Shown one piece after another: positions 38,560 through 46,884 of a stretch of 64,000 nt of DNA (its first letter is position 1; every line of letters begins with the position of its first letter). The notes beneath the pieces were generated by a model. The model did not search any database, was not told where the DNA came from, and saw nothing but the letters and a program-made list of their open reading frames with translations. The stretch comes from Mesorhizobium sp. J428. GTDB taxonomy: Bacteria; Pseudomonadota; Alphaproteobacteria; Rhizobiales; Rhizobiaceae. A program made the position numbers and the translations under genes. Where the stretch lies: positions 2,208,001 to 2,272,000 of the forward strand of contig NZ_JAJOMX010000001.1 of assembly GCF_024699925.1 (NCBI RefSeq). Reading direction: 5' to 3'.

Positions 38560-40151
38560 AGTCCGCGGCCTTCTCGGCGATCATGATCGTCGGCGCGTTG
38601 GTGTTGCCGCCGATCAGCGTCGGCATGACCGAGGCGTCGACCACCCGCAGCCGCTCCAGGCCCCGCACGCGAAGCCTCGTATCGACCACGGCGTTCTCGT
38701 CCGTCCCCATCCTGCATGTTCCGACCGGATGGTAGATGGTGTCCGACCGCGCCCGGATGTGACGGATCAGCTCGGTATCGTCGGGATCTGTCCCGCCGAG
38801 ATAGAGCTCCGTCTTGCGATAGGGCGCGAGTGCCGGTGCTGCCAGGATGCGCCGCATGATCCTGACGCCCTTGAGCAGGGTCTCCATATCGCGCTCGTCG
38901 GCGAGGAAATTCGGGTCGATCCGGGGCGGCGCAAGCGGGTTGGTGCTGTCGAGGCCGACAGTGCCGCGTGAATGCGGCCTGAGCACGCAGACATGGCATG
39001 AATAGCCGTGGCCGAGATGCAGCTTGCGCGCATGGTCATCGATGATGCCGACGACGAAGTGAAGCTGGAGATCCGGCTTCTCCAGCGCCGGATCCGACCG
39101 GATGAAGGCCGCGCCTTCAGCGCCCGGCGAGGCGATGAGGCCCGTGCCGTCCCGCTTCCATCGCCTTGCCTCGCGGATGACGTCGACAAGGCCGCCGAAA
39201 CTCATCCCGAGCAGGTTGCGGTCGCCCGACTTCCACGATGCGACGAAGTCGAGATGGTCCTGCAGGTTCTGCCCGACGCCGGGAAGCTCGTGCTTCACGA
39301 GGATGCCATGCCGCGCGAGTTCCGCGCCGGGCCCGATACCCGACAACAGGAGAAGCTGGGGCGAGTTGAAGGCGCCGCCGCACAGGATCACCTCGCGCCG
39401 CGCTGCGACGGTCTCTTCCCTACCGCCGCGCCGGAACCGGACCCCTGTCGCCCGCTTGCCCTCGAGCACGATCCCGGTTGCGTGGGCGTCGGTCAGCACT
39501 GACAGGTTTCTCCTGTCCATCGCCGGATGCAGATAGGCCGCCGCAGCCGAACAGCGCTCGCCCACCTTTGCCCCGGACCAGAACTGCGTGACCTGGTAGT
39601 ACCCCGCGCCGTCCTGCTCCGGTCCGTTGAAATCGTCGTTGAAGCGGATCTGGTTTTCGCCGCAGGCGTCGACGAAGGCCTGGACGATGGGCCGCGGCGT
39701 ACAGTTGCTCGCCCACCTGCAGCGGGCCGGACGCGCCATGGAAGGCGTCTTCGCCGCGCTGGTTGCCCTCGGCCTTGCGGAAATAGGGCAGCACGTCCTG
39801 CCATCCCCAGCCGTCGCAGCCGGCTGCGGCCCAGCCGTCATAGTCCGAGCGATGGCCGCGGATGTAGAGCATTGCGTTGATGGCGCTCGAACCGCCCAGC
39901 GCCTTGCCGCGTGGTTGGTAGCCGCGGCGCCCGCCAAGGCCGGGCTGGGGAACGGTCTGGTAGGCCCAGTTCGAGATCTTCGGCCGCCCGGGCAGCATCA
40001 GGGCCTATCCGGTCGGCGCGCGGATCAGGATGTGCTTTCCGTCGCCGCCCGCCTCGAGCAGGCACACAGTCGCGTCAGGATCCTCGCTCAGCCTCGCTGC
40101 GAGCGTCGAGCCGGCGGATCCTCCGCCGACGATCACGTAGTCGAACTCCAT
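38543..40151 (-). pseudogene. GMC-family oxidoreductase (choline/alcohol dehydrogenase type), one nonsense codon and one frameshift
   Basis: The ATG at 40151 starts a normal FAD-binding N-terminus ([20 protein letters not shown]) that meets TAG at 40005-40007 in the phrase A-P-T-G-stop-A-L-M-L-P-G, where the family has V or I. The same frame continues with GRRGYQPRGKALGGSSAINAML until about 39704, then the frame changes. The rest (TPRPIVQAF, LCGGAFNSPQLLLLSG, HPVGTCRMG) lies in another frame. One extra T on the minus strand before a GTAC at 39699 explains the shift; removing it gives E-Q-R-T-P-R-P. An intact protein would be about 535 residues. The nonsense codon is not near a GTAC, so this gene may be genuinely dead. 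Confidence 0.85.
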
Positions 40152-40235
40152 GGATCCCTCCCCGATGCCGGCGGATGTTTCCGTCCGGACATGCGAGGAA
40201 AGCGCTGATCGGTGGGATTTGTAAAGCCCGCCTGA

Positions 40236-40769
40236 TCAGTCCGCTGTTCGACGCCAGGAATACTTGCCCCGCGTGTCCGACGAGGTGGCGGTGGGTTGGT
40301 ACTGGAACGGAATCCCGCCGACCTCGCCCCTTTCCAGCCGCGCCAACAGCACCGGATGCGAGACCTCGAACTGGTCGAAGCCGACCCGCAGCATATGCGG
40401 CAACTGGTCGACCAGAACCTGTCCTGTCGCGCGGATCGGGCCGGAGAACCCGTAGCGGCTGCGCAGCAGTTCGGCCTTCGAGAACGAACGCCCGTCGTTG
40501 AAGGCGGGGAAGGCGAGGGCCACGAGGGACAGCTGGTCGAGCACGTCGGCGATCGCCTCGACCGGATCGGCCGGCGCCAGAAGAACGCCGAGCCGGTCCT
40601 TGTCGCGCAGCCTTTCGTCGGCCGGGATTTCTAGGAATGCGCTGAGCGGCAGGATCAGCTTGCCGTTGGAGCCGGGCGCGTCGAACGCCTCGGAATGGCT
40701 CCATTCGTCGTCGCGAAAGCCGGACGGCGTCCAGAGCCGCGTCTGGGGCGCGGGGGCGGGTTCGGTCAT
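40236..40769 (-). CDS. DUF934 protein of the sulfite-reduction operon
   Basis: A 177-residue member of the DUF934 family, which is almost always encoded next to cysH/cysI in proteobacteria and is thought to assist assimilatory sulfite reduction, perhaps as an electron-transfer partner. Recognisable blocks are DGRSFSKAELLRSRYGFSGPIRATGQVLVDQ and MLRVGFDQFEVSH. It has no cysteine cluster of its own. It starts nine bases after cysH, so it is cotranscribed. It is the last gene of the cysG operon, 84 bases before the GMC pseudogene. Molecular function is not established. Confidence 0.9.
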   Translation of the reverse strand: MTEPAPAPQTRLWTPSGFRDDEWSHSEAFDAPGSNGKLILPLSAFLEIPADERLRDKDRLGVLLAPADPVEAIADVLDQLSLVALAFPAFNDGRSFSKAELLRSRYGFSGPIRATGQVLVDQLPHMLRVGFDQFEVSHPVLLARLERGEVGGIPFQYQPTATSSDTRGKYSWRRTAD

Positions 40770-40778
40770 GAACAGTTC

Positions 40779-41531
40779 CTAGAGCGACGATGCCGTCAGC
40801 GAGTGGTCGAGGTCCGACAGGTGAATGCCGCATTCCGTCTTGGCTTGTCCAGCCCAACGTCCCGATCGCGCATCCTCGCCCTCCTTGACCGGCTGGGTGC
40901 AGGGGAAGCAGCCAATGGACAGATAGCCGTAGGCGACGAGCGGATTCTCCCTCAGCTGGTGCTCGCGCATATAGGCGGCGAGATCGGCCGTGGTCCACTT
41001 CGCGAGCGGATTGATGCGGATGCGCGGGCCCACCGCCTCGAACACCGGCAAACCGTTGCGTGTCGCGGCCTGGAAGCGCTTGCGACCGGTAAACCAGGCC
41101 GCGAGCGGTTCGACCGCGCGCGCCATCGGTTCGACCTTGCGGATGTTGCAGCAGGCGTCGGTGCTTGACTTGTGCAGATCTCCGCCCGGGTCCCGCTGCG
41201 CGAGCGCCGCCGGCAGCGGTTCGAACACCGTGATGTTGCGCAGTCCGAAATCGGCCGCAAGCGCATCCCTGTACTGCAGCGTCTCGCCGAAATGCTTGCC
41301 GGTGTCGAGGAAGATCACCTGCAGCGCCGGGTCTATGCGCGCGATCATGTGCAGCAGCACGGCCGAATCCGCGCCGAAGGACGACACGGCGCCCAGCCCT
41401 TGCAACCCGAAGCGGCCGATCGAGAAGGTGATGATGTCCTGCGGCTCGAGCTGCCCGTAACGGGCCTCCAGCGCCGCGGCCTCGATCGCAGCCTCCTCGT
41501 CGGCGCTAAGCTGCTTTAGCTTCGCTAGCAT
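40779..41531 (-). CDS. cysH: CysH, assimilatory adenylyl-sulfate (APS) reductase
   Basis: A 250-residue reductase with the nucleotide-binding SSFGADSAVLLHMI. It has the cysteine pairs TDACCNIRK and GCFPCTQPV that hold a [4Fe-4S] cluster, and the catalytic Cys in TECGIH near the C-terminus. The Cys-Cys plus Cys-x2-Cys set marks the iron-sulfur type, which in rhizobia uses APS and thioredoxin directly instead of PAPS. The ATG at 41531 lies inside the 3' end of cysI (26-base overlap); the longer open frame has an unlike N-terminus. It is part of the cysG-DUF2849-cysI-cysH-DUF934 operon. Confidence 0.95.
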   Translation of the reverse strand: MLAKLKQLSADEEAAIEAAALEARYGQLEPQDIITFSIGRFGLQGLGAVSSFGADSAVLLHMIARIDPALQVIFLDTGKHFGETLQYRDALAADFGLRNITVFEPLPAALAQRDPGGDLHKSSTDACCNIRKVEPMARAVEPLAAWFTGRKRFQAATRNGLPVFEAVGPRIRINPLAKWTTADLAAYMREHQLRENPLVAYGYLSIGCFPCTQPVKEGEDARSGRWAGQAKTECGIHLSDLDHSLTASSL

Positions 41532-43176
41532 AGAGCGCCTCCTTGAAGGGCGCGGGGCCGAGCCGGCGATAGGCATCGAGGAACTTTTCCGAGGCGTCGC
41601 GCCGATGCGCGAGATAGGTGTCGACGATCTTCTCGATCGCGTCGGTGATCTCGTCTGGGCCGAAGCCGCGTCCGATGATCTCGCCGATCGAGGCGTTCTC
41701 GTCGCCCGATCCCCCCAGCGTCACCTGGTAGAGCTCCGCGCCCTTCTTCTCCACGCCGAGAATGCCGATATGGCCGACATGGTGATGGCCGCAGGCATTG
41801 ATGCAGCCGGAGATCTTCAGCTTCAGCTCGCCGATCTCCTTCTGCCGCGCCAGCGAGGCGAAGCGTTGCGAGATGTCCTGCGCAACCGAGATCGAGCGCG
41901 CATTGGCGAGTGCGCAGTAATCCAGGCCCGGGCAGGCGATGATGTCGGTGATCAGGTTCGAATTCGCGGTGGCAAGTCCTATCTCGACCAGCCGGTCGTA
42001 GATCGCCTTGAGGTCGGCCCGCGCCACATGCGGCAGGATCAGGTTCTGCTCGTGGCTGACGCGGATCTCGTCGAACGCATAGCGCTCGGCGATGTCGGCG
42101 ACCGCGTCCATCTGGCCGTCGCTGGCGTCGCCGGGCGCCTCGCCGGTGCCCTTGAGCGAGATGGTCACCGCGGCGTAGTCGGGGTGCTTGTGCGTGACGA
42201 CGTTCTGGTCGAGCCATTCGCCGAACGAGCGCGAGTCGAGCCGCGCGAGCTTCACCACCTCGTCGCCCTCGGGACGCGGCGCCAGCGCCGGCGGCGCGAA
42301 ATAGGCGGCGATCGCGGCGATGTCCTGCTCGGGCAGCGTCAGCACCCCGTCCTTGAGCGCGTTCCACTCGGCCTCGACCTGGCGCGAGAACTCCTCCGTG
42401 CCGGTCTCGTGCACCAGGATCTTGATGCGCGCCTTGTATTTGTTGTCGCGGCGCCCGTGCAGGTTGTACACGCGCATGACCGCGGTGATGTAGGAGAGCA
42501 GGTGCTCCTCCGGCAGGAAATCCTTGATCTTCTTGGCGATGATCGGCGTGCGGCCCTGCCCGCCGCCGACCCATACGGCGAAGCCCAGCTCGCCCTTGTC
42601 GTTCTTCTTCAGGTGCAGGCCGATGTCGTGCACCTGGATCGCGGCGCGGTCGCGCTCCGCGCCTGTCACCGCGATCTTGAACTTGCGCGGCAGGTAGGAG
42701 AATTCGGGATGCACCGACGACCACTGGCGCAGGATCTCGGCATACGGCCGCGGATCGGCCACCTCGTCGGCGGCGGCGCCTGCGAAATGATCGGCGGTCA
42801 CGTTGCGGATGCAGTTGCCGCTGGTCTGCAGCGCGTGCATCTCGACCGAGGCGAGATCGGCAAGGATCGCCGGGATGTCCGACAAGGCCGGCCAGTTGTA
42901 CTGGATGTTCTGCCGCGTCGTGAAATGGCCGTAGCCCTTGTCGTAGGTGCGGGCGATGTGGGCGAGCATCCGCATCTGCTTCGACGACAGCGTGCCGTAG
43001 GGGATCGCGACGCGCAGCATGTAGGCGTGAAGCTGGAGGTAGACGCCGTTCATCAGCCGCAGCGGCCGGAACTGGTCCTCCGTGATCTCGCCGGCGAGCC
43101 GGCGGTCGACCTGGTCGCGGAACTCGGCGACGCGGGCCTGGACGAAGGAATGGTCGAATTCGTCGTAGCGATACAT
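41506..43176 (-). CDS. cysI: CysI, siroheme [4Fe-4S] sulfite (nitrite/sulfite) reductase
   Basis: A 556-residue hemoprotein with the two duplicated nitrite/sulfite reductase repeats. Cluster and siroheme ligands are CPGLDYCALAN (C-x5-C) and GCINACGHHHVGHIG (C-x3-C). Siroheme-binding Arg/Lys residues are in RQNIQYNWP and LPHVARADL. There is no flavoprotein CysJ in the window, so electrons probably come from ferredoxin or from the DUF934/DUF2849 partners. The adjoining cysG makes its siroheme. It starts 22 bases after DUF2849 and overlaps cysH by 26 bases. Confidence 0.95.
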   Translation of the reverse strand: MYRYDEFDHSFVQARVAEFRDQVDRRLAGEITEDQFRPLRLMNGVYLQLHAYMLRVAIPYGTLSSKQMRMLAHIARTYDKGYGHFTTRQNIQYNWPALSDIPAILADLASVEMHALQTSGNCIRNVTADHFAGAAADEVADPRPYAEILRQWSSVHPEFSYLPRKFKIAVTGAERDRAAIQVHDIGLHLKKNDKGELGFAVWVGGGQGRTPIIAKKIKDFLPEEHLLSYITAVMRVYNLHGRRDNKYKARIKILVHETGTEEFSRQVEAEWNALKDGVLTLPEQDIAAIAAYFAPPALAPRPEGDEVVKLARLDSRSFGEWLDQNVVTHKHPDYAAVTISLKGTGEAPGDASDGQMDAVADIAERYAFDEIRVSHEQNLILPHVARADLKAIYDRLVEIGLATANSNLITDIIACPGLDYCALANARSISVAQDISQRFASLARQKEIGELKLKISGCINACGHHHVGHIGILGVEKKGAELYQVTLGGSGDENASIGEIIGRGFGPDEITDAIEKIVDTYLAHRRDASEKFLDAYRRLGPAPFKEALYASEAKAA

Positions 43177-43198
43177 CTTCTTCTTCCTTTGGGCCGCG

Positions 43199-43522
43199 CT
43201 AGATGCCGGCCGCGAACCCTTCGTCGACGGGGCGCGGGCGCGCCTGCTTGCCGAGATCGGTCCGGTTCGTCGGTCCGGCCGCCCGGATGCGCTCGCGCAG
43301 CCTGAGCGGCCTGATCTCGCCCTCCAGCAGCTCGACGTCGATCAGGTCGACATCCACCACCTCGTTGCGGGCGTAGGCCTCCTTGCCGAGGCGCTCCAGC
43401 CGCTCTTCGGCCGGCGTGTCGTGCGCGACCTCGGCATAGTCGATCGTCTCGTGCCAGACCTGGTCGGAGCCGAACCAGACAGCTTCGCCATCTGTGAGCC
43501 GGTTTGCGGTGAGAACCTTCAT
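43199..43522 (-). CDS. DUF2849 protein of the cysG-cysI operon
   Basis: A 107-residue member of DUF2849, a small alphaproteobacterial family found between cysG and cysI. The N-terminal block VLTANRLTDGEAVWFG is the family signature; the rest is acidic and ends in a disordered Arg/Pro tail. There is no known catalytic motif or membrane segment. Its gap to cysG is 11 bases and to cysI 22 bases, so it is surely cotranscribed. A role in sulfite reduction is inferred only from the fixed position. Confidence 0.9.
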   Translation of the reverse strand: MKVLTANRLTDGEAVWFGSDQVWHETIDYAEVAHDTPAEERLERLGKEAYARNEVVDVDLIDVELLEGEIRPLRLRERIRAAGPTNRTDLGKQARPRPVDEGFAAGI

Positions 43523-43533
43523 CTCTGTCTCCG

Positions 43534-44961
43534 TCAGACGGCGACCGTCTCGCGGTCGTGGACCGCGAGCGCCGTGGATGTGTCGAACCGTGCGCCCGCG
43601 ACCGCGTCGCCGATGATCGTCATAACCGGGCCGGTCAGGTCCTCGCGCGCTTCGAGCGCGGGCAGGTCGGCGAGCGTGCCGTGGAACAGGCGGCGCGAGG
43701 CGAGGCTGGCGTTCTCGACCACCGCGACGGCGGTGTCGGGCGAGAGCCCCGCCTCGATCAGCCGCGTCGCGACGTCGGCTGCGATCGAGCGGCCCATATA
43801 GACTGCCACCGTCGCGCCGGAGATCGCCAGCTTCGCCCAGTCGGGCAGCGTGCCGCCCTTCAGATCGTGGCCGGTGGTGAACACCATCGACGAGGCGACG
43901 CCGCGCAGCGTCAGAGGCAGCTCGAAATCAGCCGCGGCCGCAAAAGCCGCCGTCACGCCGGGCACCACCTCGTAGGACACGCCGGCCTCGCGCAGCGCCG
44001 CCATCTCCTCGCCTGCACGCCCGAAGACCAGCGGATCGCCGCACTTCAGCCGCACCACGCGCTTGCCGGCGCGGCCAAGCTCGACCAGCAGGTCGTTGAT
44101 CTCAGCCTGGCTCTTGGAGTGGCAGCCCTTGCGCTTGCCGACGCCGATGCGCTCGGCGTCGCGCCGGCCCATGGCGATCACCGCCTCGGGCACCAGCGCG
44201 TCGTGGACGATCACGTCCGCTTCCATCAGCAGGCGATGCGCGCGCAACGTCAGCAGATCCTCGGCGCCCGGACCGGCGCCGACGAGCGCGACATGGCCAG
44301 CGATTTCGCCCTGGCGCGACAGCATAATGTCGGCCGCGACCTGCGCTTCCTCGAACGAGCCGATCTCCATCGCCCGCGCCGGTGCGCCGTTGAAGAATTC
44401 GTTCCAGTAGCCGCGCCGCGCCGCGCCCTTCGGCAGCAGGCGCTCGACAGCCGAGCGGTACGAAGCCGCCAGCGTTGCCAGCCGACCCAGCGACGGCGAC
44501 AGCATCCGGTCGATGCGGGCGCGGATCATCTGCGCCAGCACGGGGCCAGCCCCCTCGGTGCCGATCGCGATCGCCACCGGCGCACGGTTGACCAGCGCCG
44601 GCGTGAAGAAGTCGCACAGCTCCGGCCGGTCGACGGCGTTGACGCAGATGCCGGCGGCACGCGCATCGGCGACGATCCGCGCATCGAGGGGCTCATCGCC
44701 CGTGGCCGCGAAGACGAGGGTCGCGCCCGTAAGCAGCTTCTCTTCATAAGGCGTCGTCAGCAGGCGCGTCTCATTCGCGGCAGCCCATGCAGCGAGCTCC
44801 GCTTCCGCATCGTCGGCGACGATCGTCAGCTTGGCACTCGACTGTGCCATCAGGCGTGCCTTGGCCAGCGCCTCGTCGCCATTGCCGACGATGACGACGC
44901 TGCGGCCTTCCACCTTCATGAAGACCGGAAACGCATTGAGCCTGGATTCGCGCGAGGACAT
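43534..44961 (-). CDS. cysG: CysG, siroheme synthase (trifunctional)
   Basis: A 475-residue fusion. Residues 1-205 are the dehydrogenase/ferrochelatase (Met8-like) domain with VVIVGNGDEALAKARL and FFTPALVNR. Residues 215-460 are uroporphyrinogen-III C-methyltransferase with LVGAGPGAEDLLTLRA, KRKGCHSKSQ, LKCGDPLVFGRAGEE and VPGVTAAFAA. It makes siroheme for the sulfite reductase encoded downstream. The N-terminus is family-like at 44961. It is the first gene of the sulfate-assimilation operon, so the operon promoter must lie in 44962-45350. Confidence 0.95.
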   Translation of the reverse strand: MSSRESRLNAFPVFMKVEGRSVVIVGNGDEALAKARLMAQSSAKLTIVADDAEAELAAWAAANETRLLTTPYEEKLLTGATLVFAATGDEPLDARIVADARAAGICVNAVDRPELCDFFTPALVNRAPVAIAIGTEGAGPVLAQMIRARIDRMLSPSLGRLATLAASYRSAVERLLPKGAARRGYWNEFFNGAPARAMEIGSFEEAQVAADIMLSRQGEIAGHVALVGAGPGAEDLLTLRAHRLLMEADVIVHDALVPEAVIAMGRRDAERIGVGKRKGCHSKSQAEINDLLVELGRAGKRVVRLKCGDPLVFGRAGEEMAALREAGVSYEVVPGVTAAFAAAADFELPLTLRGVASSMVFTTGHDLKGGTLPDWAKLAISGATVAVYMGRSIAADVATRLIEAGLSPDTAVAVVENASLASRRLFHGTLADLPALEAREDLTGPVMTIIGDAVAGARFDTSTALAVHDRETVAV

Positions 44962-45350
44962 CTATGGGGCCACCTTGTAGCCGCGCATTTTCCCGGATCA
45001 TGCCCGCAATATGGAGGCATCGGCTGTCTTGCCATGCGCGGCGAGGCAATCGCTTTTCTGCCGCGAGAAGAGCGCGCGCAAAAATATTCCACGCAAGCGT
45101 TGTTCGCGCTTCATGCCCAGTCGATTGTCTGGCTAAGGGCCGATCGGCTCCGAGTTCTTCGCAGAGCCAGCAAAATGAATGCATTGACGGGGCATTAGAT
45201 TCCGCAGCGCCGTCAATCTACACAATTTTTATAGACAAAAGCGGATTTTCAAATGACCCGGCTCACGCCCTGTCGCGCAAGTCCATTCCCATTTCTGCGA
45301 TGTTTTGGAATCTGTTTCCCTTCCACGAGATCGCCGACCGGCTGGCGGCG
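44962..45350. other. Upstream region of the cysG operon, no gene seen
   Basis: This 389-base spacer between the trxC stop and the cysG start has no convincing coding frame. It includes an AT-rich stretch (about 45218-45258) that, on the minus strand, could provide the cysG promoter. I see no clear riboswitch or known operator. A role for a LysR-type sulfur regulator is likely from biology but not visible. Confidence 0.4.
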
Positions 45351-45797
45351 TTACGTCCGGCTTCGGAGCTGATCGCGTGCCCAGTTGACAATCTGCTGCG
45401 AGGTCATGGCCCCGGAGACCCGTGCAACCTCCTGTCCTTCGGCAAACAGCAGCATCGTCGGAATGCTCCTGATCCCGAGACGGGCGGCCAGTTCGTTTTC
45501 CGAGTCGGAATTGAGCTTCAGCAGGCGGATGCCGGGCTCGAGCGTCGCGGCGGCAGCCTCGAAGGCGGGCGACATCATGCGGCAGGGGCCGCACCAGGGC
45601 GCCCAGACGTCCACCAGCACGGGAATGTCGCCGCGCTGCGTCTGGCGCCTGAACATGTCGGCGTCGGCATCCACCGGCTTCGAGGCGAAGAGCGGCGTTC
45701 CGCATTTGCCGCACCGCGCCGACCCTGCCGGGCGATCGTCGGGCACTCTGTTGACCCCGCCGCACTTCGGACAGACGATCTGATGGCTACCGGACAT
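45351..45797 (-). CDS. trxC: Thioredoxin 2 (TrxC) with N-terminal zinc ribbon
   Basis: A 148-residue thioredoxin. The first 35 residues form a zinc ribbon (CPKCGG and CGKCGTPL) that marks TrxC; the rest is the thioredoxin fold with WAPWCGPCRMM and the cis-Pro in RSIPTMLLF. TrxC is an oxidative-stress-linked disulfide reductase that can also reduce persulfides. It is divergent from the ArsR-family gene, with an 88-base spacer between the start codons, so the two probably share control. The ATG at 45797 gives the complete zinc ribbon. Confidence 0.94.
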   Translation of the reverse strand: MSGSHQIVCPKCGGVNRVPDDRPAGSARCGKCGTPLFASKPVDADADMFRRQTQRGDIPVLVDVWAPWCGPCRMMSPAFEAAAATLEPGIRLLKLNSDSENELAARLGIRSIPTMLLFAEGQEVARVSGAMTSQQIVNWARDQLRSRT

Positions 45798-45885
45798 TCG
45801 TCATCGCTCCACACCTGCTCCCGTCGCCGGCTCAAGGCCGCCGTGGGAATTGACTAAATATACGTACCTAAGTAGATACGAAAGA

Positions 45886-46275
45886 ATGAATATCAATATT
45901 CGAGTCGATTCCGTTGCGATGCGGGGCGCCGTCGACGAGGCCAGCGAGCTGTTGAAGGCGCTTTCGAACCGTCACCGGCTCCTGATCCTCTGTCATCTGG
46001 TCGAAGGAGAGAGGTCGGTCGGCGAGCTCGCATCGTTTCTCGGCATCCGGGACTCTACCGTATCCCAGCATCTCGCCTTGCTGCGTCGCGACGGCGTGAT
46101 CGCAGGTCGCCGCGACGGCCAGACCATTTGGTACCGTATCGTGAACGAAGCGGCGAAGGCGGTGGTGGACGTGCTGTATCGAGCCTACTGTCCGCCGGGT
46201 ACCGTGACCGCCGCCGGCGCGCATCACCCATTCTTGAATTGCACGTTGAAATCCGCTGCGGTTGTATGTACGTAA
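45886..46275 (+). CDS. ArsR-family regulator with the SqrR/BigR-type cysteine pair
   Basis: A winged-helix repressor of 129 residues from the ATG at 45886; a TTG at 45850 would add 12. DNA-binding helices are RSVGELASFLGIRDSTVSQHLALLRRDG and the wing is RRDGQTIWYRI. Cys36 and Cys102 are 66 residues apart, as are the persulfide-sensing pair of SqrR (41/107) and BigR, so this is probably a sulfide/persulfide sensor. The tail after CPPG looks foreign. It begins at a GTAC (46199), and dropping one G there would end the protein just after Cys102, so a sixth hidden frameshift is possible. It is divergent from trxC and ahead of the cyd operon. Confidence 0.85.
   Translation: MNINIRVDSVAMRGAVDEASELLKALSNRHRLLILCHLVEGERSVGELASFLGIRDSTVSQHLALLRRDGVIAGRRDGQTIWYRIVNEAAKAVVDVLYRAYCPPGTVTAAGAHHPFLNCTLKSAAVVCT
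45888..45901. promoter_or_regulatory. Perfect palindrome over the ArsR-family start codon region
   Basis: GAATAT-CA-ATATTC is a perfect 6-bp inverted repeat that begins two bases after the A of the ATG at 45886. Its ATT/AAT-rich arms are like ArsR-family operators, so autorepression by blocking the start is plausible. Because it also codes for N-I-N-I, chance is not excluded. Confidence 0.5.
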
Positions 46276-46295
46276 ATTTCAGAAATTACTGAAAT
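46276..46295. promoter_or_regulatory. Inverted repeat upstream of the GbsR-type regulator and cyd operon
   Basis: ATTTCAG and CTGAAAT form a perfect 7-bp inverted repeat with a 6-base AT spacer, ending 15 bases before the regulator's ATG. The size and position suit a dimeric winged-helix repressor acting on the regulator-cydDCABX transcript, most simply autoregulation. Confidence 0.65.
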
Positions 46296-46310
46296 AAGTG
46301 ACGCGCCCTC

Positions 46311-46884
46311 ATGAACCTCTCCCCGACGATCCAGGCCTTCGTGCTGCATTTCGGCGAGATGGGCAGCCGCTGGGGCATCAACCGGACCGTCGGACAGATC
46401 TACGCGCTGCTCTACGTCTCGGGCGAGCCGCTCTGCGCGGACCAGATCGTCGACGCGCTCGGTATATCCCGGTCGAACGTCTCGATGAGCCTGCGCGAGC
46501 TCCAGGGTTGGAACCTCGTTCTGCTCAAGCACCTGCCGGGCGACAGGCGCGACTACTTCACCACGCCTGACGATGTCTGGCAGATCCTGCGCACGCTCGC
46601 AGAGGAGCGCAAGAAGCGCGAGGTCGACCCGACGCTCTCGGTCCTGCGCGAGCTGCTCATGCAGGCACCGACGAGCGAGGAGGACCGGCGCGCGCAGCAG
46701 CGGCTGGGCGAGATGCATGCGCTGATCGAACGGCTCACGACCTGGGTACGACGACGTGAAGCGGCTGGAGCCGGAGCGGCTTGTGACGCTGCTCGCGCTC
46801 GGCTCGAAGGTGACGAAACTTCTCGACACCAAGGACAGGATCGTCTCTCTTGGCCGCAAGCGCAAAGAGCAGAGCACGCCATGA
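46311..46884 (+). pseudogene. GbsR/MarR-type regulator at the head of the cyd operon, with a one-base insertion at 46745
   Basis: The N-terminus is a MarR-like winged helix (MGSRWGINRTVGQIYALLYVSGEPL, then ALGISRSNVSMSLREL) followed by a long helix. Homology breaks at LTTW, where the frame would turn into cydD. In the next frame the regulator goes on as YDDVKRLEPERLVTLLALGSKVTKLLD and stops at 46884, giving ATGA with cydD. The sequence TGGGTAC has one G more than the TGG-TAC this needs. Corrected, the protein has 190 residues, as normal for the family. It probably controls cydDCABX from the palindrome at 46276-46295. The extra G is next to a GTAC, so sequencing error is likely. Confidence 0.85.
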
